Source: Bradyrhizobium forestalis (GTDB lineage Bacteria > Pseudomonadota > Alphaproteobacteria > Rhizobiales > Xanthobacteraceae). Taken from it: DNA of 64,000 nucleotides. This document shows positions 43,791-53,873 of the stretch, one piece after another (the stretch's first letter is position 1; each line of letters starts with the position of its first letter). The position numbers were made by a program, and so were the translations under genes. The notes beneath the pieces are model-generated. The model did no database searches. It was given only the letters and a program-made list of their open reading frames with translations, and was not told the origin of the DNA. The stretch covers positions 1 to 64,000 of the forward strand of contig NZ_PGVG01000033.1 of NCBI RefSeq assembly GCF_002795245.1, given 5' to 3'.

Positions 43791-43989
43791 ACGGTCTCGC
43801 TATCGATGGCTCGTGCGCCCTGTTCCTAGCATCCGGATGTGGCGATACCAATGGTCTGCACCCTGCGAAGTGCGACATTCCGGTCTCGCGGCTTTACTCG
43901 GCCGTCGCTCTGCCCCTATCGTTCGCCGGCCTCGCGGAACACGAAAGGCCGAATCGCCCGGAAAGCGGCGAGGGGAGGAAAAGGTTGCG

Positions 43990-45588
43990 ATGAAAGACCC
44001 CGTGGACGTCCTGATCATCGGCGCCGGCGCCTCCGGCGCGGCGGTGGCGTGGTCGCTGGCCGAGACCAAGATGCACATCCTCTGCCTGGAGCAGGGCGGC
44101 TGGATGAACCCGGCGGAATATCCCAGCACGGGCCGCGACTGGGAGGCCAAGTTCTACGGCGAGTGGTCGTCGAGCCCCAACGTCCGCGGCCGGCCCGAGG
44201 ACTACCCGATCAACGACGACAATTCCCCGATCAAGGTCGTCAACTACAACGCGGTTGGCGGCTCGACGGTGATGTACACCGCGCACTGGCCGCGGCTGCA
44301 CCCTTCCGATTTCAAGGCGAAGACGCTCGACGGCGTCGCCGACGACTGGCCGATCGATTACGATGCGCTGACCCCGTTCTTCGAGGAGAACGACCGGATC
44401 ATGGGCACGTCCGGGCTGTCAGGCGATCCGCTGTCGCCGCTGACGCATCCGCCGATGCCGCAGCAGCCGATGGGATTGTCCGGTGCCATCATCGCCAAGG
44501 CCATGAATAAGCTCGGCTGGCACTGGTGGCCGTCGGATACGACGGTCGCGACGATGGATTATGAGGGCCGGGCGCGCTGCATCAATCTCGGCCATTGCAC
44601 GCCGGCCTGCGCGCAAGGCGCAAAGTCCTCGACCGACATCACCTATTGGCCGCACGCGATCCGTGCCGGCGTCGAGCTGCGCACCCATTGCCGGGTGCGC
44701 GAGATCACCACCGACGAGAACGGCATGGCCTCGGGCGTGGTCTATTACGATAAGGACGGTGTCGAGCAGTTTCAGCCCGCGCACGTCGTCATCATCGCCT
44801 GCAACGGCGTCGGCACGCCGCGGCTGCTCTTGAACTCGGCCTCGGGGCGTTTCCCGAACGGCCTTGCCAATTCGTCGGGCCTCGTCGGCAAGAACCTGAT
44901 GTTCCATCCCTATGCGCAGATCTACGGTTATGTGAAGGAGCCGACCGACAGCAACCGCGCGCCGCCGACCTGCCTGTGGAGCAAGCAATGGTACGACACC
45001 GACCTGTCGCGCGGTTTCGTGCGTGGTTATGGCGTCCAGTTTGTGCGCGGCGCCGGGCCGGTGTTCGAGGCCGTCGTCAGCGAGCAGAAGGGCATTTTGC
45101 CCTGGGGTACCGATCATCACCGCGTGTTCCGCAAGCTCAACGGCCATCGCCTCGGTTTCTCCGCGATCTGCGAGGATTTGCCGGAGGAGCACAATCGCGT
45201 CACGCTCGATCCGGTCCTGAAGGACAGCCACGGCATTCCAGCGCCGAAGGTCGACTACACCATCAGCGAGAACAGCCGGAAGATGATGGAGCATGGGCTG
45301 GCGCGCGGCCGGGAGTTTCTCGAGACGGCTGGCGCGACCGACATCTGCGTCAATTCGCCGATCCCCTGGGGCGGCTGGCACCTGCTCGGCACCGCGCGGA
45401 TGGGCACCGACCCCGAGCGCTCCGTCGTCAACGAATGGGGCCGCTCGCACGACGTGAAGAACCTCTTCATCGTGGACGGCAGCATCTTCGTCACCTCGGG
45501 CGGCGTGAACCCGACCTCCACCATCCAGGCCCTCGCGCTCTACATCGCCGACCAGATGAAGCAGCGCCTCGCGAATTTGTTCGACTGA
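43990..45588 (+). CDS. GMC-family oxidoreductase (gluconate dehydrogenase large-subunit-like)
   Basis: A 532-residue FAD enzyme of the GMC family. The Rossmann motif is VLIIGAGASGAAVAW near residue 8; GGSTVMY near residue 93, the CINLGHCTPACAQGAKSS cluster, and the C-terminal WGGWHLLGTARMG and VDGSIFVTSGGVNPT with the active-site His/Asn region are visible. It resembles flavoprotein subunits of membrane dehydrogenases for sugar acids. ATG 43990 follows GGAGGAAAAGG. A small-subunit-like gene follows after a repeat; the usual cytochrome c subunit is absent here. Confidence 0.85.
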   Translation: MKDPVDVLIIGAGASGAAVAWSLAETKMHILCLEQGGWMNPAEYPSTGRDWEAKFYGEWSSSPNVRGRPEDYPINDDNSPIKVVNYNAVGGSTVMYTAHWPRLHPSDFKAKTLDGVADDWPIDYDALTPFFEENDRIMGTSGLSGDPLSPLTHPPMPQQPMGLSGAIIAKAMNKLGWHWWPSDTTVATMDYEGRARCINLGHCTPACAQGAKSSTDITYWPHAIRAGVELRTHCRVREITTDENGMASGVVYYDKDGVEQFQPAHVVIIACNGVGTPRLLLNSASGRFPNGLANSSGLVGKNLMFHPYAQIYGYVKEPTDSNRAPPTCLWSKQWYDTDLSRGFVRGYGVQFVRGAGPVFEAVVSEQKGILPWGTDHHRVFRKLNGHRLGFSAICEDLPEEHNRVTLDPVLKDSHGIPAPKVDYTISENSRKMMEHGLARGREFLETAGATDICVNSPIPWGGWHLLGTARMGTDPERSVVNEWGRSHDVKNLFIVDGSIFVTSGGVNPTSTIQALALYIADQMKQRLANLFD

Positions 45589-45624
45589 TCATGATGTGGA
45601 TCCAAGCGAGCGACGACCGCGGTG

Positions 45625-45750
45625 CACCTCTCCCGCTTGCGGGAGAGGTCGGCGCGGAGCGCCGCCTGAGGGCTCTCTCCTCTGGGGGAGTCTCTCTGTG
45701 GAGACACCCTCTCCCCAACCCTCCCCCGCAAGCGGGGGAGGGAGCAGACC
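45625..45750. repeat. Paired-hairpin intergenic repeat (CTCTCCCGC family), copy 3
   Basis: Left hairpin CTCTCCCGCTTGCGGGAGAG, GAGGGCTCTCTCC core, ACCCTCTCCCCAACC and right hairpin CTCCCCCGCAAGCGGGGGAG. It fills most of the 189-base gap between two genes that are probably one operon. Confidence 0.85.
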
Positions 45751-45777
45751 TTCATCGCCGCACGAGAAGAGCACGCC

Positions 45778-46227
45778 ATGACTGATCTACTCACCCTCAC
45801 ACCGCGGCAGCGCGACGACCTCCGCACCGTCGCCGCGATGATCATTCCGGCGAGCGAGGAGTACCGGGTGCCGGGCGCCGATGACGACATCATTCAGGCC
45901 GACATCCTCGCAACGCTCGGCCGGGACACCAAACACGTCGTGGCGGCGCTGGATCATCTGGCGCGGCTTGCGGGGATGCCGCTCGCCGACCTCGAGCCTG
46001 CCGCGCGCGATGACGTCGCGCAGCAATTCCGCAGCTCCGGCGGCGGGGCCGCCGCAACGCTCGTCCGTGTGGTGCTGCAATGCTATTACCGCGACGACCG
46101 CGTGCTGCGCTCGCTGGGGCTGGAGCTGCGCGCGCCATTCCCCAAGGGCCACGTGCTCCCGGACGGCGACTGGTCGCTGCTCGATCCGGTCAAGGCAAGA
46201 GGCGGCTCGCTGAGGCGGGCCCCCTAG
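45778..46227 (+). CDS. Possible gluconate 2-dehydrogenase subunit 3-type protein
   Basis: A 149-residue soluble protein starting LTLTPRQRDDLRTVAAMIIP with a following SEEYRVPGADD and, near residue 100, QCYYRDDRVLRSLGLE and a C-terminal LPDGDWSLLDPVKARGG. The pattern of a short helical domain beginning in a hydrophobic AAMIIP and ending with the WSLLD segment resembles small subunits that accompany GMC dehydrogenases. No Tat signal is seen. Its position after the GMC gene supports this, but the family call is tentative. Confidence 0.6.
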   Translation: MTDLLTLTPRQRDDLRTVAAMIIPASEEYRVPGADDDIIQADILATLGRDTKHVVAALDHLARLAGMPLADLEPAARDDVAQQFRSSGGGAAATLVRVVLQCYYRDDRVLRSLGLELRAPFPKGHVLPDGDWSLLDPVKARGGSLRRAP

Positions 46228-46318
46228 CCATCTGGGCAGTCGAGCCCTGCACTCCAGGCGGGCACCTTGCGCTGGCGGGAACAGGCCACCATCTGTGTGA
46301 GCCTCAAGGACTCTCGCC

Positions 46319-47338
46319 ATGCTGGACCTCACCTCAGATATCGCCGATACCGCACCGGCATCGCGAACGACGGCGTCTGCCCCGGTTGATGACCGGGCTC
46401 TGCTGGACGCCTATTCCAATGCCGTGATCGATGTCACCGACCGCGTCGGCCCCGCTGTCGTGCGCGTCGAGACCGGGCCGAAAGTGCCGAACGGCCGCGA
46501 GCGCGGTGGGCTCGGCTCGGGCATCGTGATCTCGCCGGACGGACTCGTGCTCACTAATAGCCATGTGGTCGGCTCCTCCAAGGAGATCCGGCTGCGCGAC
46601 GTCGAGGGCCATGTCGGCGACGCCCGCGTGCTCGGCGTCGACCCTGACACCGACCTTGCGCTGCTGCGCGCCAACGGCGTGCGCGACTTGCCCTATGCCG
46701 CGCTCGGCAACTCCAAGACGTTGCGGCGCGGCCAGCTCGTGATCGCGATCGGCAATCCGCTCGGCTTCGAGTCGACCGTGACGGCCGGCGTGGTCTCGGC
46801 GCTCGGCCGCTCGATCCGCTCGGTCAGCGGCCGCACCATCGAGGACGTGATCCAGACCGATGCCGCGCTCAACCCCGGCAATTCCGGCGGGCCGCTGGTG
46901 TCGTCGAATGCCGAGGTGATCGGCATCAACACCGCCATCATCAACGGCGCGCAGGGCATCTGCTTTGCGGTCGCCAGCAACACCGCGCAATTCGTGCTGT
47001 CGGAGATCATCCGCCATGGCTATGTCCGCCGCGCCTATATCGGTGTGGCCGGGCAGACCGCGCCGGTCCCGCGGCGGCACGCGGTGCTGGCCGGTGTCGA
47101 GAACAAGATGGGCGCGCTTCTGATGCAGATCGAGCCGGATGGACCGGCGGCCAAGGCGGGGCTGCTGCCCGGCGACGTCGTGATCAGGCTCGACGGCGTC
47201 GAGATCAACGGTGTCGACGATCTGATCCGCGTGCTCGATCGCGATCGGATCGGCCGGCGGCTCGCCATGGACGTGCTGCGGCTCGGCCGCCTGCGGGCGA
47301 TCGATATCGACCCGATCGAGCGCAAGCCGGCGCGCTAG
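46319..47338 (+). CDS. Deg/HtrA-type S1C serine protease
   Basis: A 339-residue trypsin-fold protease with one PDZ domain. The catalytic triad is visible: His in LTNSHVVG near residue 81, Asp in DTDLALLR near 111 and Ser in NPGNSGGPLV near 189. A PDZ domain covers about residues 235-330 with GPAAKAGLLPGDVVIRLDG. There is no signal peptide or membrane anchor, so it is likely cytoplasmic, unlike DegP. It would degrade or regulate misfolded or specific target proteins. Confidence 0.88.
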   Translation: MLDLTSDIADTAPASRTTASAPVDDRALLDAYSNAVIDVTDRVGPAVVRVETGPKVPNGRERGGLGSGIVISPDGLVLTNSHVVGSSKEIRLRDVEGHVGDARVLGVDPDTDLALLRANGVRDLPYAALGNSKTLRRGQLVIAIGNPLGFESTVTAGVVSALGRSIRSVSGRTIEDVIQTDAALNPGNSGGPLVSSNAEVIGINTAIINGAQGICFAVASNTAQFVLSEIIRHGYVRRAYIGVAGQTAPVPRRHAVLAGVENKMGALLMQIEPDGPAAKAGLLPGDVVIRLDGVEINGVDDLIRVLDRDRIGRRLAMDVLRLGRLRAIDIDPIERKPAR

Positions 47339-47397
47339 CGTCGGCCCCTCCGGGCAGGGTATGACGGTGTCATGCCTCGCCTTCGGAAGCCTGCCGC

Positions 47398-49122
47398 ATG
47401 ATGCCGGCGCACGAGACCTACGACGTCATTGTCGTCGGCGCCGGTGCCGGTGGCATGACGGCGGCGGCCGTGGCCGCGGCTGAAGGTTTGCGCGTGCTGG
47501 TGATCGAGAAGACCGCCTTCGTCGGCGGCACCACCGCGTGGTCCGGCGGCATGGTCTGGATCCCCGCCAATGCCAATATGAAAGAGGTGGAGCTGTCGGA
47601 CAGCATCACGGATGCCGTGCAATATCTGTCGAGCACGGTGCCGGAGCCGGCCAATGCCGGCCTGCGCGCTGCCTTCCTCGCGCGTGGGCCGGAAGCGATC
47701 GCGTATCTCGAAGCCAACACCGAACTGCGGCTCCAGCCCGTGAGAGCTTGTCCGGACCATTTTCCGGAACGGCTGGGCGCAACGCCCGGCGGCCGCGTGC
47801 TGGAGCCGGTCGCGTTCGATGGCATGTGGCTGGGCAAGGCGTTTGCGCGGCTGCGCGCGCCACTGCCGGAATTCACGCTGTTCGGCGGGATGATGGTCAA
47901 TCGGCTCGACATTCCGCATCTGCGGCGTTTCGGTAAATCGCTGCGTTCGACCCTACGTGCGGCGCGGCTGGTTTCCGAATACGGGTTGCAGCGGCTCCGC
48001 TCGCCGCGCGGCACGACGCTGCATCTCGGCAATGCGCTCGCCGCGCGACTGTACGCCTCGCTGCTGGCGCGGCAGGTCGAGATCCTCTTCAGCGCCGATG
48101 TCGAGGATTTGTCGATGCAAGGCGATCGCGTGGCCGGCGTGGTGATCCGCCATGGCGCCCGCGACCGCCTGATCGCGGCGCGCCGCGGCGTCGTGCTTGC
48201 GACCGGCGGATTCTCGCATGATGCGGCATTGCGCAGGCGCTTCTTCCCGGCCGGCGCAGGTCTTGTCTCAGCGACCAACACATCAAGTACGGGCGGCGGG
48301 ATTCGGCTTGCGACCGCGGCCGGTGCCGCGCTCAACACCGACGCGACGAGCGCAGCCTATTGGGTGCCGGCCTCGCTGTTCCGCCGCGCCGACGGCAGCC
48401 GTGGCGTGTTCCCGCACGCCGTGACCGACCGCGCCAAGCCCGGCGTGATTGCCGTCAACGCGGCCGGCCGGCGCTTCGTCAACGAAGCGCTGTCCTACCA
48501 CGAGTTCGTGCTCGCCATGTTGCGTGACAGCAATGGTGAGCCGGACCGGCCGTTCCACCTGATCTGCGACCGCGAGTTCCTGTGGGCTTACGGCCTCGGT
48601 CGCATCAAGCCGTTCACCCGCAACTATCGGCGCTATGTCGCAAGCGGCGAGTTGATCGAGGCCCCTGACGTGGCGCAGCTGGCTGCGAAGATCGGCATCA
48701 AGCCGTCTACGCTCTCGGCCACGATTGCGGCCTATAACGCCGATGCGAAGGAGGGCCGCGATCCCGAATTCGGCCGCGGCAGCACCATCTATCAGCGCCA
48801 TCTCGGCGATGCCGCCCACAAGCCGAACCCCTGCGTCGCGCCGATCGTCACCGCACCGTTCTTCGCGCTGCGCATCTATCCGGCGGATCTTGGCACCGCG
48901 ATCGGCATGAAGGTGGACGCCCAGGCCCGCGTGCTGCGCGCGGACGGCACGCCGATCGCCGGCCTCTATGCCTGCGGCAACGACATGGCCTCGATCATGA
49001 ACGGCAATTGTCCGGGGCCGGGCATTACGTTAGGACCGGCGCTGACGTTCGGGTACATCGCGGGGCGGCATCTGGCGGAGGGGGCGACAGTCGCCACGGA
49101 TATGGCCGCAGCCTCGGTCTAA
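47398..49122 (+). CDS. FAD-binding flavoprotein (fumarate reductase/ketosteroid dehydrogenase family)
   Basis: A 574-residue flavoprotein. The N-terminal VVGAGAGGMTAAAVAAAEGL binds FAD, followed by GGTTAWSGGMVWIPAN, a long cap domain, and the C-terminal GLYACGNDMASIMNGNCPGP with GITLGPALTFGYIAGRH. This pattern is shared by fumarate reductase flavoproteins and 3-ketosteroid dehydrogenases, here without a heme domain. It would dehydrogenate or reduce a steroid- or acid-like substrate. The Deg-type gene lies 59 bases upstream. Confidence 0.82.
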   Translation: MMPAHETYDVIVVGAGAGGMTAAAVAAAEGLRVLVIEKTAFVGGTTAWSGGMVWIPANANMKEVELSDSITDAVQYLSSTVPEPANAGLRAAFLARGPEAIAYLEANTELRLQPVRACPDHFPERLGATPGGRVLEPVAFDGMWLGKAFARLRAPLPEFTLFGGMMVNRLDIPHLRRFGKSLRSTLRAARLVSEYGLQRLRSPRGTTLHLGNALAARLYASLLARQVEILFSADVEDLSMQGDRVAGVVIRHGARDRLIAARRGVVLATGGFSHDAALRRRFFPAGAGLVSATNTSSTGGGIRLATAAGAALNTDATSAAYWVPASLFRRADGSRGVFPHAVTDRAKPGVIAVNAAGRRFVNEALSYHEFVLAMLRDSNGEPDRPFHLICDREFLWAYGLGRIKPFTRNYRRYVASGELIEAPDVAQLAAKIGIKPSTLSATIAAYNADAKEGRDPEFGRGSTIYQRHLGDAAHKPNPCVAPIVTAPFFALRIYPADLGTAIGMKVDAQARVLRADGTPIAGLYACGNDMASIMNGNCPGPGITLGPALTFGYIAGRHLAEGATVATDMAAASV

Positions 49123-49135
49123 CCATCCCCACCGC

Positions 49136-49240
49136 TGTCATGCCCCGCGAAGGCGAGGGCATCCAGTACGCCGCGGCCTATCGATTGAACCACAACCGTC
49201 TCGGAGTACTGGATCGCCCGCCTTCGCGGGCGATGACACC
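49136..49240. repeat. Palindromic repeat between convergent genes
   Basis: CTGTCATGCCCCGCGAAGGC ... GGGCATCCAGTAC on the left is mirrored by GTACTGGATCGCCCGCCTTC ... GCGATGACACC on the right. The arms are imperfect but cover about 45 bases each, around a core with CGGCCTATCG. It sits between the flavoprotein and the 2-oxoacid oxidoreductase. Confidence 0.75.
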
Positions 49241-49262
49241 GAGTGTGTGGTGGTGGCTTGCC

Positions 49263-52200
49263 TTACTCCGCCGCCGCCGCAAAGCGGCTGTTCTCGAACT
49301 CCGCTTCCAGCCGCGCCGTCTCGGCCGCCGCCAGTTTGACGTTCGCTTCCTTGACATGGCCGAAGCCGCGAATCGTCTCCGGCACGCGGGCAAGCCGCGC
49401 CAGCAGCGGGATCTGCTCCGCCTTCAGCCCGGCGATCCGCTGATCGATCATGGCCAGATAATCCTCGATCAGCTTGCGCTCGGTGCGGCGCTCCTCGGTG
49501 CGGCCGAACGGATCGAACGCGCTGCCGCGCAGGAACTTGAGCCTGGCGAGAACGCGGAAGGCGTGGATCATCCAGCCGCCGAACTCCTGCTTCCGGAGCC
49601 GGCCCGTCGTCTTGTCGCGCTTCGCGAAGATCGGCGGCGCCAGATGGTATTTCAGCGTGAAGTCGCCGTCGAACTTCTCCGACACCTTCTTGGCAAAGCT
49701 GCCGTCGGTATAAAGCCGCGCGACCTCGTATTCGTCCTTGTAGGACATCAGCTTGAACAGGTTCTTGGCGACGGCCTCGGTCAGCTCGGTGGAGGTGGGC
49801 GAAGCCGCGCTTTCCGCCTTGCGCACCTTGGCGACCGCGGCGAGATAGCGGTCGGCATAGGTCTTGTCCTGATAGAAGGTCAGGAACTCGGCGCGGGCTG
49901 CGATGATGTCGTCGAGCGATTTCGCCGGCGCGGATGCGCGGCTCTTGAACTGGAGCACGCTGCGCACCCGCGACATGTTGTGAGCGGCGAGGCGACCCCA
50001 GGTGAAGGCCAGCTTGTTCATCTCGATTGCGGCGCCGTTGATCTCGATGGCGCGGAGCAGCGCCTCCAGCGACAGCGGGATCGCGCCCTTCTGGAAGGCG
50101 AAGCCGAGCATGAACGGGTTGGTCGCGATGCTGTCGCCCATCAGCGCCGCGGCAATGCCCGTGGCGTCGATGATGTCGAGGTTCTTGTCGCCGATCGCGT
50201 CGCGCAGCACGGTCTGCATCGTGCCCATCTCGAAGTCGAGATCGGGATTCTGCACGAAGCTCGCGGTCGGCTGCAAATCGGCGTTGATGTAGGCCTTGGT
50301 CACGCCGCGCTCGGCGCGGCTCAACGCGGTCGGGCCGGCCGAGACGATCATGTCGCAGCCGAGAATGACGTCGGCGCCGCCGGTGGTGATGCGGACCGCG
50401 GAGATGTCCTCCGGCCTCCGTGCGATGCGCACATGGCTCATCACGGCGCCGTTCTTCTGCGACAGGCCGGTGAAGTCGAGCGCCGAGCAGCCGCGGCCGT
50501 CGACATGGGCGGCCATGCCGAGCAGCGCGCCGATGGTGATGACGCCGGTGCCGCCGATGCCGGTGACCAGGATGTTGTAGGGGCCGTCCAGCTCACGCGC
50601 CGGCGGCAGCGGCAAATCGGCGAATAGCTGGCCGGAATCGACCGCCGAGGTCTTCATGCGCTTCAGGCTGCCGCCATGCACGGTCACAAAACTCGGGCAG
50701 AAGCCTTCGACGCAGGAAAAGTCCTTGTTGCAGTTCGACTGGTCGATCTGGCGCTTGCGGCCGAACTCGGTCTCCAGCGGTTGCACCGAGACGCAGTTGG
50801 AGGCCTGCGAGCAGTCGCCGCAGCCTTCGCAGACCAGCTCGTTGATGAAGGCGCGCTTGGCGGGATCGGGATAGAGCCCGCGCTTGCGGCGGCGGCGCTT
50901 CTCGGCGGCGCAGGTCTGGTCGTAGATAACGACCGTGAGGCCCTTGATGTCGCGCAGCTCGCGCTGCACGGCGTCGAGCTCGCGGCGGTGATGGATGGTC
51001 GCGCCTTGCGGGAAGTAGTTTCCTTGCGGGTACTTACCCGGATCGTCCGAGACGATCGCAAGCCGCTTGACGCCCTCGGCCCAGACTTGATGTGCGATCT
51101 GCGCGACGTTGAAGCTGCCTTCGGCCGGCTGGCCGCCGGTCATCGCCACCGCGTCGTTGTAGAGGATCTTGTAGGTGATGTTGATGCCGGCGGCGGAGGC
51201 GGCGCGCAGCGCCAGCAATCCGGAATGCGTGTATGTGCCGTCACCGAGGTTCTGGAAGATATGCTTCTCGGTGATGAAGGGCGACTGGCCGATCCAGTTC
51301 ACGCCTTCGGCGCCCATATGCGAGATCAAATCGGTACGGCGCGTCGGCATGCTCAGGGCCATGCCGTGGCAGCCGATGCCGGCCATGGCGCGGCTTCCCT
51401 CGGGCACGCGGGTCGAGGTATTGTGCGGACAGCCCGAGCAGAAGAACGGCGTGCGCGCGAGCTTGATCTGCGTGTTGGTAGTGACGGGATTGTCGAACGC
51501 CTCGAGCCGGGCGAGGCGCTGCTCCAGCACCGGGCTGTGATGGCCGAGCTTGCGCAGGCGGGCCACCAGCGCGCCCGCGACGATGGTCGGCGTCAGCTCG
51601 CCCTCGCTCGGCAGCAGCGGTGCGCCGCGCTCGTCGCGCTTGCCGGTGACGGTCGGGCGCTTGGACGCGTCGATATTGTAGAGGATGCGCATCAGCTGGT
51701 CTTCGATGAAGCCGCGCTTCTCCTCGACGACGAGCACGTCCTGAAGGCCCTCGGCGAAGCGCTTCGCGCCGCTTTCCTCCAGCGGCCAGGTCAGCGCGAC
51801 CTTGTAGATGCGCAAGCCCAGATCCTGCGCATCCTTGTCGGTGATGCCCAAGTCGGCGAGGGCCTGACGCAGATCGAGATAGGCTTTGCCGGTCGCGACG
51901 ATGCCGAGCCTTGCGGGCCTGGAATCGAGCACGATGCGGTCGAGCTGGTTGGCGCGGGCAAAGGCCTGCACGGCGGCCATCTTCGGGCCGAACAGGCGCT
52001 TCTCGGCGTCCAGCGGCGGATCGGGCCAGCGGATGTTGAGGCCGCCGGGCGGCATCTCGAAATCATCGGGGAGCACAATTTTGATGCGCTCGGGATCGCT
52101 GTCAATCGAGGCCGAGCTCTCGACGGTCTCGCTGATGGCCTTGAAGCCGACCCAGCAGCCGGAGAAGCGCGACAGCGCGAAACCGTAAAGGCCGAGGTCG

Positions 52201-52739
52201 AGATAGTCCTGGAGTGTCGCGGGATTGATCACGGGGATCAGCGCCGCCGCGAACACCTGCTCGCTCTGATGCGCCAGGGTCGAGGATTGGCAGCCGTGGT
52301 CGTCGCCGGCGAGCGCGAGCACGCCACCGTTGAGCGAGGTGCCGGCCGCATTCGCGTGCTTGAGCGCGTCCACCGAGCGGTCGACGCCCGGGCCCTTGCC
52401 GTACCAGATGCCGAACACGCCATCGACCTTGGCGCCGGGGAACAGGCCGACCTGCTGGCTGCCCCAGACGGCGGTCGCCGCCAGATCCTCGTTCAGGCCG
52501 GGGACGAAGGCGATGTCATGCTGCTGAAGGTGTGACTTCGCGCGCCACAGCGCGTGGTCGTACATGCCGAGCGGGGAACCGCGATAGCCCGAAATGAAAC
52601 CGCCGGTGTTGAGCCCCTGGAGCCGGTCGCGTTCGCGCTGCAGCATAGGCAGGCGGACCAGCGCCTGCGTGCCGGACAGGAAGATCCGCTTCGATTCGAG
52701 CCGGTATTTGTCGTCCAGCTCGACCTGCATCAGCGTCAT
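49263..52739 (-). CDS. Fused indolepyruvate ferredoxin oxidoreductase
   Basis: A 1158-residue single-chain 2-oxoacid:ferredoxin oxidoreductase. The N-terminal pyrimidine domain has GFISGYRGSPLGMYD; the thiamin diphosphate site is GDGTYTHSG near residue 475 with a following NDAVAMTGGQP. A ferredoxin-like CEGCGDCSQASNCVSV near residue 625 binds Fe-S clusters, and the gamma domain starts at GPYNILVTGIGGTGVITIG near residue 715. A C-terminal domain of unknown function ends the protein. It decarboxylates aryl pyruvates, such as indolepyruvate, to the acyl-CoA. Confidence 0.92.
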   Translation of the reverse strand: MTLMQVELDDKYRLESKRIFLSGTQALVRLPMLQRERDRLQGLNTGGFISGYRGSPLGMYDHALWRAKSHLQQHDIAFVPGLNEDLAATAVWGSQQVGLFPGAKVDGVFGIWYGKGPGVDRSVDALKHANAAGTSLNGGVLALAGDDHGCQSSTLAHQSEQVFAAALIPVINPATLQDYLDLGLYGFALSRFSGCWVGFKAISETVESSASIDSDPERIKIVLPDDFEMPPGGLNIRWPDPPLDAEKRLFGPKMAAVQAFARANQLDRIVLDSRPARLGIVATGKAYLDLRQALADLGITDKDAQDLGLRIYKVALTWPLEESGAKRFAEGLQDVLVVEEKRGFIEDQLMRILYNIDASKRPTVTGKRDERGAPLLPSEGELTPTIVAGALVARLRKLGHHSPVLEQRLARLEAFDNPVTTNTQIKLARTPFFCSGCPHNTSTRVPEGSRAMAGIGCHGMALSMPTRRTDLISHMGAEGVNWIGQSPFITEKHIFQNLGDGTYTHSGLLALRAASAAGINITYKILYNDAVAMTGGQPAEGSFNVAQIAHQVWAEGVKRLAIVSDDPGKYPQGNYFPQGATIHHRRELDAVQRELRDIKGLTVVIYDQTCAAEKRRRRKRGLYPDPAKRAFINELVCEGCGDCSQASNCVSVQPLETEFGRKRQIDQSNCNKDFSCVEGFCPSFVTVHGGSLKRMKTSAVDSGQLFADLPLPPARELDGPYNILVTGIGGTGVITIGALLGMAAHVDGRGCSALDFTGLSQKNGAVMSHVRIARRPEDISAVRITTGGADVILGCDMIVSAGPTALSRAERGVTKAYINADLQPTASFVQNPDLDFEMGTMQTVLRDAIGDKNLDIIDATGIAAALMGDSIATNPFMLGFAFQKGAIPLSLEALLRAIEINGAAIEMNKLAFTWGRLAAHNMSRVRSVLQFKSRASAPAKSLDDIIAARAEFLTFYQDKTYADRYLAAVAKVRKAESAASPTSTELTEAVAKNLFKLMSYKDEYEVARLYTDGSFAKKVSEKFDGDFTLKYHLAPPIFAKRDKTTGRLRKQEFGGWMIHAFRVLARLKFLRGSAFDPFGRTEERRTERKLIEDYLAMIDQRIAGLKAEQIPLLARLARVPETIRGFGHVKEANVKLAAAETARLEAEFENSRFAAAAE

Positions 52740-52904
52740 TTCGGAAGTCCTCGTCTCTTGGTTCGGCGTGGGGTTTGCGCTGCGGGAAGGAGTGCGGCTG
52801 CGCGAAGCGGATTGTGACAGTCAAAAGTATGCGTTGGCGAAGTCAATATCGCTGGCCGCATCCGTGGCGCTCCTGCTAGTCATGGCTTGCACGCGGAGGA
52901 GAGC

Positions 52905-53846
52905 ATGACGGCGTTCGATACCGAGATCACTCAGACCGGAGGCGCCTTGGTCGGGCCGTGGCGCCGGCCGCGACAAATGTTGCAGGCGCAAACCTACGAC
53001 GCGCATGCCTCCATCCACGATGACGCGACCGCGCAGAAGCTCGGCTTCAAGGGCGGCACCATCGAGGGGCCGACGCATTTCAGCCAATTTGCCCCGCTGT
53101 GCGAGCGGCAATGGGGGCAGGTCTGGTTCGAAAGAGGCTGCCTTTCCGCGCATTATCGCAGCGTCTGCTACGAGGGTGAAGAGGTGCAGGCGATCCTGAT
53201 GGCTTCCTCGGGTGAGCAACTGGAGTGTCAAATTCAGATGGTCAGGCGGGACGGCACCGAGGTGCTGCGCGGCACGGCCTCCATCGTCGACAGCCCAACG
53301 GCCCTTGATCTGCGTCTGCGTGAGCTTAAGCCGCTTGCCGACCCTGTGATTCTTCGCGATGTGCAAGTCGGTGTAACCAGCAAGCGTCAGGCGGTGCGCA
53401 TGGCGTTCGACCAGAACATGGGCGACCTCTATCCGTTCTCGCTCAGGCAGAAGCTTGCCGTCATCACCGAGAGCTCGCCCTACTACTCGGGCGCGGATAA
53501 TCCGTGGGGCAAACCCATCATCCCGATGGAGATGCTGAGCGTGCTGTTCCAGTACCGCTCCAAGGAGGATCCATTGCCGGCCAAGGGCCCAGCCGTCGGC
53601 CTGTTCGCCGACCAGGAGATCCGCCTGGTGAACGGCCCGCTCTTCATCGGCGAGGAGTACGAAGTCGAGCGCGAGGTGGTCGCGCTCTCCGGCAGCCGCC
53701 GCACCGAAAGCGCCTGGGTCAAGACACGCGTGTTCGACAAGGCGGGCACGATGGTGGCGACCATGTTGCTGAACATGGCGACGCTGAAGGACTCGTATGC
53801 GCCGTATGAAGAAGAGCATCGGCGGCTGTATGGGGCAGGGTCGTAG
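52905..53846 (+). CDS. Hotdog-fold (MaoC-like) hydratase-like protein
   Basis: A 313-residue protein with a double hotdog appearance. The segment LGFKGGTIEGPTHFSQFAPL resembles the MaoC motif, and a second half starts near residue 180 with KPIIPMEMLSVLF. The catalytic Asp/His of MaoC hydratases is not clearly conserved, so a hydratase activity is uncertain. ATG 52905 has GGAGGAGAG immediately upstream. It lies divergent from the oxidoreductase and may handle its acyl-CoA product (inference). Confidence 0.65.
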   Translation: MTAFDTEITQTGGALVGPWRRPRQMLQAQTYDAHASIHDDATAQKLGFKGGTIEGPTHFSQFAPLCERQWGQVWFERGCLSAHYRSVCYEGEEVQAILMASSGEQLECQIQMVRRDGTEVLRGTASIVDSPTALDLRLRELKPLADPVILRDVQVGVTSKRQAVRMAFDQNMGDLYPFSLRQKLAVITESSPYYSGADNPWGKPIIPMEMLSVLFQYRSKEDPLPAKGPAVGLFADQEIRLVNGPLFIGEEYEVEREVVALSGSRRTESAWVKTRVFDKAGTMVATMLLNMATLKDSYAPYEEEHRRLYGAGS

Positions 53847-53873
53847 GCGCAAGGTGTCGCCATACGCGCTCCT

